Positions 46,736 to 57,791 of a stretch of DNA of 64,000 nt are shown here, one piece after another. The translations under genes and the position numbers were made by a program. The stretch spans positions 8,866,001-8,930,000 of the forward strand of contig NC_071328.1 in assembly GCF_010183535.1 (NCBI RefSeq). The letters are read 5' to 3'. The notes under the pieces are model-generated. The model made no database searches. It was not told where the DNA came from and saw only the letters and a program-made list of their open reading frames with translations. This DNA is from Caenorhabditis remanei. Its lineage: Eukaryota > Nematoda > Chromadorea > Rhabditida > Rhabditidae. Position 1 is the first letter of the stretch. Each line of letters begins with the position of its first letter.

Positions 46736-47753
46736 TATTGGTTCTGAAAATCGAAAAATGATAGTATGGAATAAAATACGAAAACTTATGAAACGGTAGG
46801 TGGAAAAAAAGAAGAAAAAGGGGAAGACGGAAAGAATAGATCAATTGAAAAACGAGGTGAGAATGAATAGCAATGCCATCTTTCTCTCCATTTCTTTCGA
46901 GAACAATTTGTCTTTTGGTGGCCTGATAAACCGACTGATAACGGAAGAAATGGGCGGAGTCTCTTCTCCTCATCTCTCTTTCTCTCACCTTTTCATTTTT
47001 CGCTAATGGTTTTCTAGAGAAATGATTCATTTTCTGTTGTATTTTTGCATGAGAAAATTGACAACAAGAGAACAAAGATCTGAAGAAAAATATGTTTTGA
47101 GAACCTCGTAGGCGGTGAAATGTTCTGAAACAGCACTGAGCTGTCGTACTTTCGGCGCTTTTCCAGCAAAGCATCCAGACTCACAAAAAGTGTTAGAAAC
47201 TAGCATTAAAAGCAAAAAAGCACACTTTTCTAAAGTTGTGAAATTGTATGATGAAGAGAGGGAGAAACGAACAAACAGTCGTTTTTTCGTGGTTTGTCAA
47301 CTGAATTGTTTGTTTTTCAAAAATTGTTTTTTAGCGGTTTTTGATCAATGAAAGTTCGATGTTGAGTTCTTTCCCAGAATTGGGATTTCTTAGGTTTATG
47401 CAATATTATTTAGAAAGTGTGAAAGCTATTCGGACTGGATAAAAAAAGAATACTGATTTCTAAAGAAGACTAAAATTTTTAAAAGAAATTATGACAAACA
47501 TCTGAAAACCTCCTTATAAACAGCTCAAAAAGGTATGACCAACCATAAAAAAAGAAAAAGATGTAAACAAAAAAAGAGAAAATAATTGAAATACAGGTTA
47601 CTCTAACCACTCGTTTCACTTTATAACACATCATCCATTTGACACAGAAATAAACAAAAACAATTTCATTCTTTTGGCAGTTTATTGAATCAAAAACATT
47701 GTCAATCATATCAAAAATAGATGAATCGAGTTCATAGTTCGAAAGAAAAAACC
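46736..47753. other. Intergenic region between the two lbp genes
   Basis: Upstream region of lbp-6 plus the 3' region of lbp-5 (poly(A) signal on the minus strand at 47681-47686). A GGGCGGAGTC motif at 46950-46959, also present at 10499, is a candidate promoter element. No gene. Confidence 0.4.
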
Positions 47754-48671
47754 CTATTCGCGAACATAAGCACGACGAGAAACAACGGATCCCGATTGGA
47801 GGGTTGTGATGAGCTTCTCTCCTTCCAACCAACGAGTAATCACTGAATCATGATCAGAATCCTTGATTTTCTTTTGAACATGAACTACTTTTCCGTCTTC
47901 GATTGTGATGGTTGACTTGAATTGACGACCATCTGGAGTCGTCTCGTCAAATTCCTGCAATGAATTAGGTGTATAGAAAGAGCATTGGTTATGCATAATC
48001 AGTTTTTCGAACTGTGTAAAAACGTTTGCTCAGAAATAAAAATATTTTAAAAATCCGGTTCACAAAGAACACAGAACATCCAAACAGCTACATTCTCATG
48101 GATACAAAGTTCACATGTTCTTTCTTCTTTTTCTCTCTTGTTGTCATCAGTAAACACGTGTCTCTGTGTGCACTTTGACCCAATATTTCTCTTATCAACT
48201 CAGAGAATTTCTGATGAAAAAATGGTTTGAACTAAATAAATAAAAAATTGGGCAAAATTATAAAGCTTCGAGGTTTCGGTGTGTCCGAAAATATGAGGAT
48301 GGGTGCAGGGGCTCGATTAGCTAACTAGAAATCTCAATCATACATTTGCTAAAATGAAGTTTCTAGTTCAAAAATTTCAGAGCTCTCAAACTACACAGCT
48401 CATGTCTTCTACTTCTACTACACACTATGAAATAATTGTTTAATTAAAGAGTAGAACTAACCACTCCCAAAGTGAATTCCAACGTGGTATTCTTGAAAGT
48501 GCTGAGTTGATTCACATGCCACGTGGTTCCATTCACTTTGATCTCCAATGTTGGTTTGGCAGCACATGCAGCTTTTCGGAGAATCAATCCAATTCCAACC
48601 TCTTTGAGATAATCCTCAAAGTTCTCCGACTCGACGAGCTTCCAGCGACCAACGAATTGTTCAGCGGACAT
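47754..48671 (-). CDS. lbp-5: Intracellular fatty-acid-binding protein, LBP-5-like
   Basis: Exons 48671-48462 and 47954-47754, phase 0, 136 aa. It starts MSAEQFVGRWKLVESENFED and ends with GSVVSRRAYVRE, keeping the FABP signature and carboxylate-binding Arg-x-Tyr. The single intron is at the same place as in lbp-6 (before EFDETTPDGR), so the pair is a tandem duplication. No signal peptide, so cytosolic; C. elegans LBP-5 binds fatty acids and influences fat storage. An ATTTTCAG acceptor ends one base before the ATG. The gap to lbp-6 is about 1 kb, too long for a typical operon, so separate promoters are likely. Poly(A) signal at 47681-47686. Confidence 0.88.
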
Positions 48672-50725
48672 TCTGAAAATTGATGAATTAAAATCAACAT
48701 TGATAGAGTTCTGAAAATAAGCAAAATGACGATGAACGAACAATTTGGTTCCAGTTGATAGGAAACCAATGAAAAAAAGACACAAAAGAATGGAAAGAAA
48801 AGAAAGAAAACACTTGAATATAAAAACCAGAAATGCATAAGTATTTATATGAATGTATTTTACAGAATGACTCCCCCTTTGAATGAACATTTGAATGCCA
48901 CGTAATGGACAAGTTGGTCATTTCGTTGCACTGATAACAGAGAGAATACACTAAGATGGAGTCTAGTATAAACAAAGAAACGGACAGAGAACAGAATACA
49001 AATAAAGAAAGAGATGACTCGTTTTCTTGGAAATTTTCAGATTTCCTTGCCAGAGCATCGAACGAAGTTCAAAGATAACTGTTTCATGAATCATAACTGA
49101 TTTTGAAAGAAATTTTATAAAGAACCATTTTTCAAAAAAGTTTTGGTCTATAAATTTCTGATAGTGATTCACAAACTTTGTGAACTTTTATAAAACATGA
49201 GAAGGCAGAAAATCGAGAACGTTTCACTCAGAAATCACAAATATGCTCACCTAAAAATGTGATTTGATCTCAACTCTAATATTTGCTCAACAACACTGTT
49301 CACAGTCCAACATGACGTGATTCTCATCTGAGCTCTGAAACATTTCGAAACCGCCATTATGCCATAGTCATGGATACACGAGGTGATAGAGGAAGTTTTT
49401 AGAAAATGAAATTTTTAAATTATATTTTAATTTTTGCAGACGTCACAAGTTTACCATTCGAACTGAAAGAAAAAGCTTGATGTATCATTATGGAAACGTA
49501 ATTTTTTGTTTTCTACCAAGAAAAGAATAGAATATTTATCTCATTAGCATATTTTTGTTATTCATAAAATACTGGGGTAGGCACAGAAAAACAAACCTTA
49601 TCAAAACTAGGCAGCATGTCTCTTTGTACTGCAGTTAGCCACATGAAGAACTATCACATTGTCAATTAAAAACACGTCTACTTTCAGAATTCGCAACTTG
49701 CAACTTTACACAAAAAACATCAAAAGTACAAACTCAATTTGAATTGAGGGAATACAACAAAACCTTCTTTCTTTCTCTCTCAATATGATACAATCTTCTT
49801 TTTTAAAAGAGGTCGTTCGACGTTTTCCGCTATTTATCTGACAATGAATCGACCCTCTTTCGTGAAAATAAGGGAGGTGTAGAGAAGAAATGAATTCAAG
49901 GTCAGTTGAAGACATAGACAGAGAAAGTAGACGGAATGGAAAATCTTTTGATCCAAACTTAAGATGGAAATCTATTGGAACGGAACCAAAGTGAGAAGAA
50001 ATATGGTAACAGAAGAGAAATTTCCAATTGATTGTGACAGATGACAATTGTTCATAGAGTGTGAATTGGGATATGTGTCGTCAAAAGTACCGGACGAACA
50101 TGCTTATAGGAAAGGATATAGAAAAAAAACTAAAGTTTCCTATGTGATTGGTTTTGTAGCACTCGTTCTGAGTATAGAAAAAAAAACTATATCAATCTGG
50201 ATGCAGAAATATTCAAAAAAAATAAAAACTCAAACATTTTTTGGAAATCTGTAGAGATACTTCAAATGCTTCTCGTTCATCTCTCTTTCATACTTACCTG
50301 ATTGCCAAAAATTCCATTGATTCGCCCACTCAAAGCTTCTCAAAAATGATTGAAAATTTCTAAAAAAAAAGAATTGGAAAATATCAATTTAATAAATGGA
50401 TTACGGGGGTGTTCTGAAAGAATATTATTCTGGACACGCGGCCTCTTGGATGATAAGGATAACTTGAAAGTGGATAATGGATTGGTTTTTTTTGCAAGAA
50501 AAAATCTGGATAGTTTCAAAGTAAGTCATTTGGGACGCTAGATTCAAAAACATGTTGGAATTGAGAACAACATTGAAAGCAACGATTGAATGCATTCTAC
50601 TTCTGTCAAAAAGTAAGAAAGTTCAATGAAACGTATGTGACATTGCCCTGAAACGTTCCTATTCTCATTTCTGATTCCACAAAATTCTTAAGTTCTTCCA
50701 TTATTTTCAATTTATTTCCTTCAAA
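48672..50725. other. Gene-free stretch
   Basis: Upstream region of lbp-5. Open frames on both strands (for example 49706-50047 minus) have no splice support. Nothing else supported. Confidence 0.4.
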
Positions 50726-51402
50726 ATGATGTGAGTTTATCCTTCTCAATACTTCAACTTCCATAAACTTTTCTCTAATTTTCAGAGCGAAATTGTTGTT
50801 TTTCTTGCTAAAATCTTCATTTTTCTTAGTGAATGCAACATTGTTTGGTGTCATTCTAATTGGTTGTGCAGATGGTAAAAAAAGCAAGAAGAATAAAACT
50901 TCCTCGCCGCCAACTTCGAATAATGATGAGATAATTAAGAAGACACAAAATAGTACAACAAGTACTGAAAAGGTATAAATAAGAAGCTGGAAAAATCTGA
51001 AATCATCTGTTGTTTTTACAGGAACAAACATTGAAACAACCAACCAGTAATACGACTTCAACTCCTTCTCAAAAACAAATCGAACCACCGTCTCAACCTC
51101 CTTCTCAACCTCCATCGAAACCAAAAACTCCGAATGCGAGAACTCCGGACGAAACACCGAAAAAATCAGAGATGAAGTTGGATAAAACTCAGAGAAACGC
51201 GTCGAAAGAGTCAATTCGACCACCTCCTCGAACACTTCGTGGTGCTCCGAGAAATACAAAAAGTCGTGAAGCACAGAAAACATTGAGTGATGTCAAAGAG
51301 TTCTCAGCAAGAGGATCAGATGCACCAATTCAAAAAGAGAAGTCAATTAATCAACAGGAATTCGATGATTACTTGAACAACTTGGGAGAGAATAAGAACT
51401 AG
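50726..51402 (+). CDS. Predicted secreted low-complexity protein with a 5-nt first coding exon
   Basis: Exons 50726-50730 (ATGAT), 50786-50972 and 51022-51402; 190 aa, in phase. The tiny first exon, ATGAT|GTGAGT, joins TTTTCAG|AGCG to give MIAKLLFFLLKSSFFLVN and then LFGVILIGCADG, a signal peptide or membrane anchor. The remainder is hydrophilic, Lys/Ser/Thr/Pro-rich with PPSQPPSQPPSKP repeats, several NxT/S sites and a conserved-looking end (EFDDYLNNLGENKN). Without the 5-nt exon the frame has no ATG before the hydrophobic segment. The pattern resembles Caenorhabditis families of small secreted disordered proteins, but I cannot name one. Poly(A) signal 51439-51444. Confidence 0.7.
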
Positions 51403-52505
51403 ATGAACTCGAAAGGAATACACTTTTTCAAATTAAAAAATAAAAGTTTTAGTTGTATTCTCATCCAATTTGTGCATCTACAACACTCTTCTTTTCCGAA
51501 CAAATCTCGGTTTCCGAGTATTGAACCTGGTCGAAATCTGATAAATTCCCATGTGAACTCGATCAAACAGTCCGTTCCATTTTACAAAGTACATTTATTT
51601 CAGACTGTTCTTATTGGATAAAGAGTGTCATCTGGTTGGTTTCATCATATGAAAAAATAAAAATAGATTTGTGTTCCGATGGTCTTGTCTATTGAACCGG
51701 AACTGGGGGAACAGTGAGTAATTTGATTGTTTTTTAGAGTACAATAACATGAATATTTAGGTTGTCATATAAGTTCCAAAAGTGAAGATATGTGAACATT
51801 GCGGCCGAAAAATTTGCAGGAGTCGGTCTGAAATATTATCATAATCGTCTGCGAATTCGATCAAATGATTTGTTCTATGACAGTTCGAGACCATAAGAGT
51901 GATTTTTGAAGGCAACGAGAAGTATTGTAGATAGAAAATGAATGGATACGGGAAGAGAAAGAGAAAGTAATACATGGTTGGACTATATCAACAAAATTCA
52001 ATAATGATTTACTTCATTGAGAAGCTTTCTGAATGGTACCACGGAAAGATATCTTTTTCATACCATCTCCACATCATCTTAATTTTTCAAAACCATACAG
52101 AACAGTTCAAAATGTTCTCTGATTCTGCACTTTCCCCTTCTAGATTTCTCACAGACGTCACTCCATCAATCTACCGTATCCCTTTGGACTTCCCCTTTCA
52201 TTTCAACCTTTATAAATCACTCATCCCCCATGCCAATTTTCATAAAAACTGTTCAATGCGTTCAATTATTTTCTGTTTCTCTGTTTCCATGATTTCCCAT
52301 TTCCATCCGCCGTACCGTATCTTTCACCACAATTCAGTTGGGAATTAAGCGGGAGTCTTATGTAAATTATGTACCTCGAAATTCAAATTTAAGCCATTTG
52401 AACTGATTTTTCGATGACACTCCGCCTAGTTCACAAGTTCTATATAATCTGAATTCCAGCCAAATTTCAGTTGTCATTTTCAGTTTTCCTTTGACGAGAA
52501 GAAGA
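51403..52505. other. Intergenic stretch
   Basis: 3'UTR of the secreted-protein gene to about 51460, then the upstream region of TMEM144 copy 2, ending with a TTTTCAG acceptor at 52478-52484. No other gene supported. Confidence 0.4.
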
Positions 52506-53913
52506 ATGATTGTTGGAATACTGGCATGTCTGACGGCCTCTTTCACTCTCGGATCAGTTTTTGCCCCGATTAAAAGGTTCCCGTCTAGTGATGGTAAGTT
52601 AAAAACATCTGATATTTCGGAATTTTAGTAAAATGAATTTCTAACTAATTTCTGTTCCAGGATTTATGGTTCAATTCTTCATGAGCCTCGGCGGATTCAT
52701 CACAAGTCTTGCTATTCACGCTCTCCTCGAATTCCCACCAATTTATCCGTTGGCAATGTTGGGAGGAGCCCTTTGGTGTATTGGTGAGTACCTTCAGTTT
52801 CAGAAAAGACCGGTCTCAAAATTCATTTTCAAGCAAACGCTTTCGCATTCTTGATAATGAATCGTCTTGGATTAGCAGTTCCAATTCTTATTTGGAGTAC
52901 AGTATCCTGTTTGACTGGATGGGCAACATCAAGATATGGGTTGTTTGGAGTACCGAAAGGAGTTCCAAGTTCTGTTATTCTCAACTATTTTGGAGTTATC
53001 GTTTTGGTTATTGGGTTGGTTTCTCATTGAAAAAATATGAATAAAGAGAAATTTCAGAAGTTCATTCTTCCTATTCATCAAAAGTCACGTGTACAAGCCA
53101 AAGAATTCAGAGAAATTGGCATCAGGAGGAGAAATTCCATCAGAGAAAAGTGTAAATTTTTACCAATTTTCGAAACAAGACATTGAATTTTTTACAAAGT
53201 TAATTCAGATGGCAACCCAATCTTCAGAAGGAGAAGACATCATCCCACATCCTCATCATGTGTCTCCAGTTATTAGAATCGTGTAAGTTTTCTCAGACAT
53301 AATGACCTCTCCTGATCGTGTTATTCCCTCTAATTAATCATTTTTAGATGTTTCCTGGCTGCCATCTTCAGTGGTCTTTTCTATGGATCCATGTGCACTC
53401 CAGTCACTTTCATCCAGAATCGACCAGATTTATATCCAGGCGCTCCAACTCAAGGATTACCCTATCTTTTCTCGTTTTTCTTGGGTATTATGCCAACATC
53501 GACACTTGTTTTGGCAGTTTATTCCGGTGTTAAGTGAGTTATTTCATCTAGATGAGATTGTGAATTCGTCCATCTTTCTCCAGGAAGAACCAACCTTCCC
53601 TTCCTCCATATTTGATCCTTCCATCTCTTCTTGCTGGTCTTCTTTTCGCAATCGGAATGGGTGGATTCTTCATTGGAAACGAGAAGTTATCTCAGACAAT
53701 TTCCTATCCAATTTGTTCGTTTGCACCTGGATTGATTGTCAGTGCATGGAGTGTTTTGTATTTTAAGGAGATCTCGGTAAATATAAAAAAGATGGAAATA
53801 GAGGCAAAATGGTTTCTTTTTTTCAGGGAAAACGAAATCTGATTCTGCTCGGTATCGCCTACTCCTTCACTCTTGTCGGAGTCATTATGGTTACTGTATC
53901 CAAAGATCTTTAG
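52506..53913 (+). CDS. TMEM144-family multi-pass membrane protein (copy 2)
   Basis: Exons: 52506-52593, 52661-52783, 52834-53014, 53058-53151, 53209-53282, 53348-53533, 53584-53776, 53827-53913; 341 aa. The candidate 57-nt intron 53152-53208 is in frame; if retained the protein has 360 aa. Ten hydrophobic segments. Motifs shared with copy 1: FTLGSVFAPIKR, IYPLAMLGGALWC, LTGWATSRYGLFG, FSGLFYGSMCTPV, GGFFIGNEKLSQTISYP and the end VGVIMVTVSKDL. Introns 1 to 3 interrupt the same codons as in copy 1. It probably transports a small metabolite across a cell membrane; the substrate is not known. Poly(A) signal 54018-54023. The next gene converges on it. Confidence 0.9.
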
Positions 53914-54112
53914 TTTTCAATTCTCAACTGATAATCTATTTGTACATAGATTCGAATTTCACCCATCGATCGATTATTTTTCATTCAAAACAGGAAAATA
54001 ATCAAGTATTTCTCACGAATAAACGGTTTTAAGCCAATCAAAACTGAATTCTTTATCCCTAATTACAAAAAAAAACACATTGATATTCTAGTTTCATTGG
54101 ATGATCTCGACA

Positions 54113-55744
54113 TCAGAACAGTTGTCGTTTCATCAACTTTTTGACTCTTTTGCCTGAACTCTTCGAACTTTCGAAAGATTTATAAGCAGTTGAAGTTGAA
54201 GACGAACGAAAAGATTTCTGGAAAATCAGAGGATATTCTCAAATGTTGCGAGAAACTCACCTTCGACTTGTTCTTATTCTTCTTTTTATTCTTCTTTTTT
54301 TTCGGGTTTTTACTCTTTTCCGAATGCTCCTCTGTGCAAGAAATGATACATTCAACACAACTGTTACATGAATCACATCCCATCGAATTCATACTGAAAT
54401 AGAAATTGACTGGTCAATTGAATCTTTAGTCTGAGACATACCTCTTTGAGTAAATCGTCTTAAGACTGGAACAAGAGTTCTCTTCTTCTTCTTCTTCTAC
54501 TTCTTTTTTCTCCTTTTCCATCTTTTTCTCTTCTTTTTTCTTTTCTATTCCATCAATTTCTGTCCGAAGTCTCTTCAATCTCCCAGTGAATTTATCCAAA
54601 TTCTCATTTCCAGATTCTCTAATTATCTTTTTCAAAATACATTCCTTCACCATCAATCGAAGTTTTTCGCGTGTTGCAGGAGATCGAGCATTCGGAAATT
54701 TGGTATCAGAACTGACACGTGTCAATTTCTGACTATTTGGTTTGTATTCTGATTCTGAAGAATTTGAAAAAGAAGTGGAGAAAGACGAAGAAGATGAAAC
54801 TGGAGGAACTGGCGGTTTCAAGAAATCAGAAGGATCAGGATTCTTAGAATAATCGTCATTCTGCTGAAAATATCAAGAAAAATATTTAGAATGGATAGCC
54901 AAAATCTAAAATACCGTTTCTTTTTTGGATCTCATCAGAAGGACTTCTTTGGGTTTTTTCTCAGGTTGAACAGGTTGAGCACCAGGAAACGAATTGGCGT
55001 AAAATGGATATTTGATAGGTCTGAAATATCAAAGATGGCGTCGATATTCAGAATTCAGACGAGTATTACCGTCCACAATAATCAAAAGCTTCCGCAGTGC
55101 CAACTGGGGAAATTGATTTGTCTTTTTTGGAAGAGTTTCGAGTTGATTTCGATGACTTCGAAGCAGAAATAGAAGGAAAAGATGAAGAAGAAATGGAAGT
55201 GATTCTGAAGTTTTGTATACTTTTAGAGCACCAAATATTCGATGACTTACGAAAAGTTTGATCTCTGTGCAGCTGATGGACAAATAGTACCAACTTGGAA
55301 TCTTTTTCGAATTTTGTGATTCAAAATCTGCAATTCATTCAGAATACGAATTGTATCCTCATCCATCCAATCTATCTTTTCCTCTTTTTTCTTTTTTTTA
55401 TTCCATTTTTTCGAAACATTAAATGGACGAGATGTCCTTCGCTTCTTGTGTTTTGAAGAGGTCGATTTCTTTTTTTTCTTCATTTTCATTTTCATTTTCT
55501 TATTCGAAGACTCCAACGGAATGGTAATCGATGAGGATGATTCTGGGGGTGAAGATTTAGACGAGCGAAGAGAATCATCGATTTGATTTTCATCTTTTAT
55601 CACACGAAGTCTCATCATTTCTTCTTCGACGCCGTCATTCGCACGTCTATAATAAATGGATATCCCATTTGAACGGTATTCAAGACGAGTTCTCGAATGA
55701 GGTCTTGTCGGAACCAAATTCATTTCTTTTTCCTTTGAAACCAT
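54113..55744 (-). CDS. Lys/Ser-rich orphan protein with a small Cys cluster
   Basis: Exons: 55744-55251, 55204-55070, 55020-54915, 54863-54442, 54393-54261, 54217-54113; 464 aa, all in phase. A 5'UTR exon (55840-55800) with good splice sites precedes the start exon; its frame is open, so coding could extend upstream. The protein is very basic (KKMKMKMKKKKKS, KKWNKKKKKEEK), then Ser-rich, with one charged coiled-coil-like stretch (LKRLRTEIDGIEKKKEEKK) and an acidic run. Near the C-terminus is CDSCNSCVECIISC, then a second Lys/Asn block. No catalytic domain. The composition suggests a nuclear or nucleolar disordered protein (inference). It diverges from the Vma22-like gene, 583 bp apart. Confidence 0.8.
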
Positions 55745-56326
55745 TTCTGTAAATATATCAGTATTCAAGAATCAGGCCACGCCCCTTTCACAAACTTACG
55801 TCTCGATTGGAAATCTCTTGCTTTGAAGGCGTTCCTTCGACTGAAAAATTACGAACTGATTGTTCTCACATTTCAATCGATTTCTAATCTTTCACGTTCA
55901 AATATTTTAAGAAAGGGCATGTCATGGTGTTATGGAATGATTATAATTTACGATGGCACACGAGTGGTTTGTCGATTTAGAGTCTTGGTTAATCCAGATA
56001 ATATCAGATAATTTTAAAGCCAAATTTTAAAATTCAATCAGCATTGATCTATTTTTTTCATGATGATTCAATTGTGCTTTTCCAAAATCACTTTCGAGCA
56101 AGAAATTTCTTTCTTAAGAAATATTTTTATTTCTGAAATTGTTTTTTTTTGAACTCCCTCTTTTTTATGGTACTGCACACTGGAGCGCGTTTTCGTTTCT
56201 CACTCAATTTTTGGTCGGTATTTTCCATTTTTGATCATAAAATCATCATTTACCACTGAATTCTGTGTTTCTTTTTCAATTTTACTAGATTAAGACTTCA
56301 TCTATCTAATGAGAACGTTTTCAGAC
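55745..56326. promoter_or_regulatory. Bidirectional promoter region
   Basis: 583 bp between the start codons of the Lys/Ser-rich gene (minus) and the Vma22-like gene (plus). It includes the spliced 5' leader exon of the former (55800-55840) and the TTTTCAG acceptor of the latter (56318-56324). A GGAGCGCGTTTTCG patch at 56183-56196 is the only GC-rich part. No other gene. Confidence 0.5.
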
Positions 56327-57147
56327 ATGACAGTTCAATCGATAAAGCGAAAAAATGAGTTGTATCTCGAGAAAATGGAGCTGACCGATAAATTTGTAAC
56401 GCTACACGAAAAGCTTCAAAACGAGCTGAGTTTGGCTAGTCTGTGCATTTCAAAAGCAAAGTGAGTTGATTTTAAAATTAAATCAATATCAAATTTGACC
56501 GAATATTTCCAGAACAACACACGGTATCAGTCTCTTCAGTGTAAATTCATTCGATTCTCATGATTTGGAACCGTCAGTAAGGTAAGGAAGCATATGTTCT
56601 TTTAAAAATTACTTACATGGTGCAACTTTATTCATTACGAAATTCGGTTCAGAATCGATGTCGACAATGGGAAGTTCACAATTGTTAAGGAATTAGAAGA
56701 AGAAGAGACAAAGAAAGAAAAAGAAGAAACTGATGAGGTTTCACCTTAAATTATTGTTATTTAACATTAGAATTCAATATTTGCAGGGCGAAGACAAAAA
56801 AAAGAAGGATAGTGGCGAGTCTGAAGACGTTGAAGACTCTGAAGCCAAAAAGTCACCATTCGCTGGCCAATTCAGGCCGTTCGGAGTCCTCGAATCAACC
56901 GCAGCGAAAGATGCGAGAAAAATATATAAAAGTGCTATTCAGGTACTGTTCTCATCAAACTACATTTTCTGAATATCTATCTCCCATTTTCTGACCTCAA
57001 TTACAAGGGGTTAAAGTCATCTATCCAATCTTCGTATTTTTATGTGGTGTTGAAAAATGTCTATAAGTGATGTTTCAGACAATCGTCGACTTGGTCTCCA
57101 CGCAACAATCCATCATCTCTAAAACTCATGAGCTCACCGATAACTGA
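56327..57147 (+). CDS. Vma22/CCDC115-like V-ATPase assembly factor
   Basis: Exons: 56327-56460, 56513-56581, 56653-56737, 56787-56942, 57079-57147; 170 aa, in phase, ATG two bases after TTTTCAG. An N-terminal helix (LYLEKMELTDKFVTLHEKL) is followed by an acidic/Lys linker, then the diagnostic C-terminal block FRPFGVLESTAAKDARKIY, continuing KSAIQTIVDLVSTQQSI. This matches the CCDC115/Vma22 family, ER-resident factors that assemble the V0 sector of the proton-pumping V-ATPase together with Vma12 and Vma21 homologues. Length and two-helix layout fit the family (about 180 aa). It converges on lin-28. AATAAA at 57183-57188. Confidence 0.85.
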
Positions 57148-57182
57148 AACATTCTCCTTTCTTGTGATATATCTATGATGTG

Positions 57183-57219
57183 AATAAAATTACAGATAAA
57201 AACAAACTCTCGATTTATT
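57183..57219. promoter_or_regulatory. Opposed poly(A) signals of the Vma22-like gene and lin-28
   Basis: AATAAA at 57183-57188 on + serves the Vma22-like gene. TTTATT at 57214-57219 (AATAAA on minus) would end lin-28. With cleavage 12-20 bases further on, the two 3' ends would meet or overlap by a few bases near 57200. Confidence 0.6.
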
Positions 57220-57419
57220 TCAGCGCCTCTCTTCGTTGTTTTACTAAGCAACGGTGTGAGGGTGTGGAGATTTTCAGAGAAAATGATTTCAGCAATAGAA
57301 ATACAAAAAAACAAAACGGTAGTAAGGTAGTATTCGACGCAAATTTCCTGAGTTAAATTATAATAAAAATGGACATAATAAGGTTTCGGAAACAAACAGT
57401 ATCCGAAACATTTTAAAAA

Positions 57420-57447
57420 TCCCTGAGAGTGCAATTTGAGGAGGTAG
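57420..57447 (-). promoter_or_regulatory. lin-4 complementary site and let-7 seed match in the lin-28 3'UTR
   Basis: In mRNA sense (minus strand) the 3'UTR contains GCACTCTCAGGGA, whose CTCAGGGA pairs with the first eight bases of lin-4 (UCCCUGAG). It lies about 365 nt past the stop. Twelve bases upstream on the mRNA is CTACCTC (57441-57447), which pairs with let-7 family bases 2-8. Both are known repressors of lin-28 in larval timing; finding both inside 30 nt is seen directly here. Confidence 0.8.
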
Positions 57448-57791
57448 ATGGTAGTAAATTGAAAAGAAAATGGGGGAAAGAGGCAAAGAAATTGAGGAAA
57501 TTTGAATAATAAAATGAAATTTAAATGTTTAAAAAAACGATTACTGTTTAAAAAAAAGTATATCATATTTTCAGAAAAAACTTTCTTTTCTCTTCAGACC
57601 AGATCCTAAGTTTTTAGAGAAAACAAAAAAGGGGCGTTGTCTGAAGTTTGACAATTTTTCAGAAAATATAATATAATACTTAAGAATGGAAAAGAAAATT
57701 TCCGAAAGAAAACAAATCAAATAAAAACTTTTTTTAAGATCTTCAGCTAAATCTTCATCTGATTTCTTTCGAATTTCTTCTTAATCTTCGT

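Noticed and set aside
50606..51283. A 225-codon open frame on the minus strand
   Set aside because: It is the exact antisense of the secreted-protein gene, which has proper splice sites and signal peptide. Its Phe/Ser/Val-rich composition mirrors the Lys/Thr/Pro codons of the real strand.
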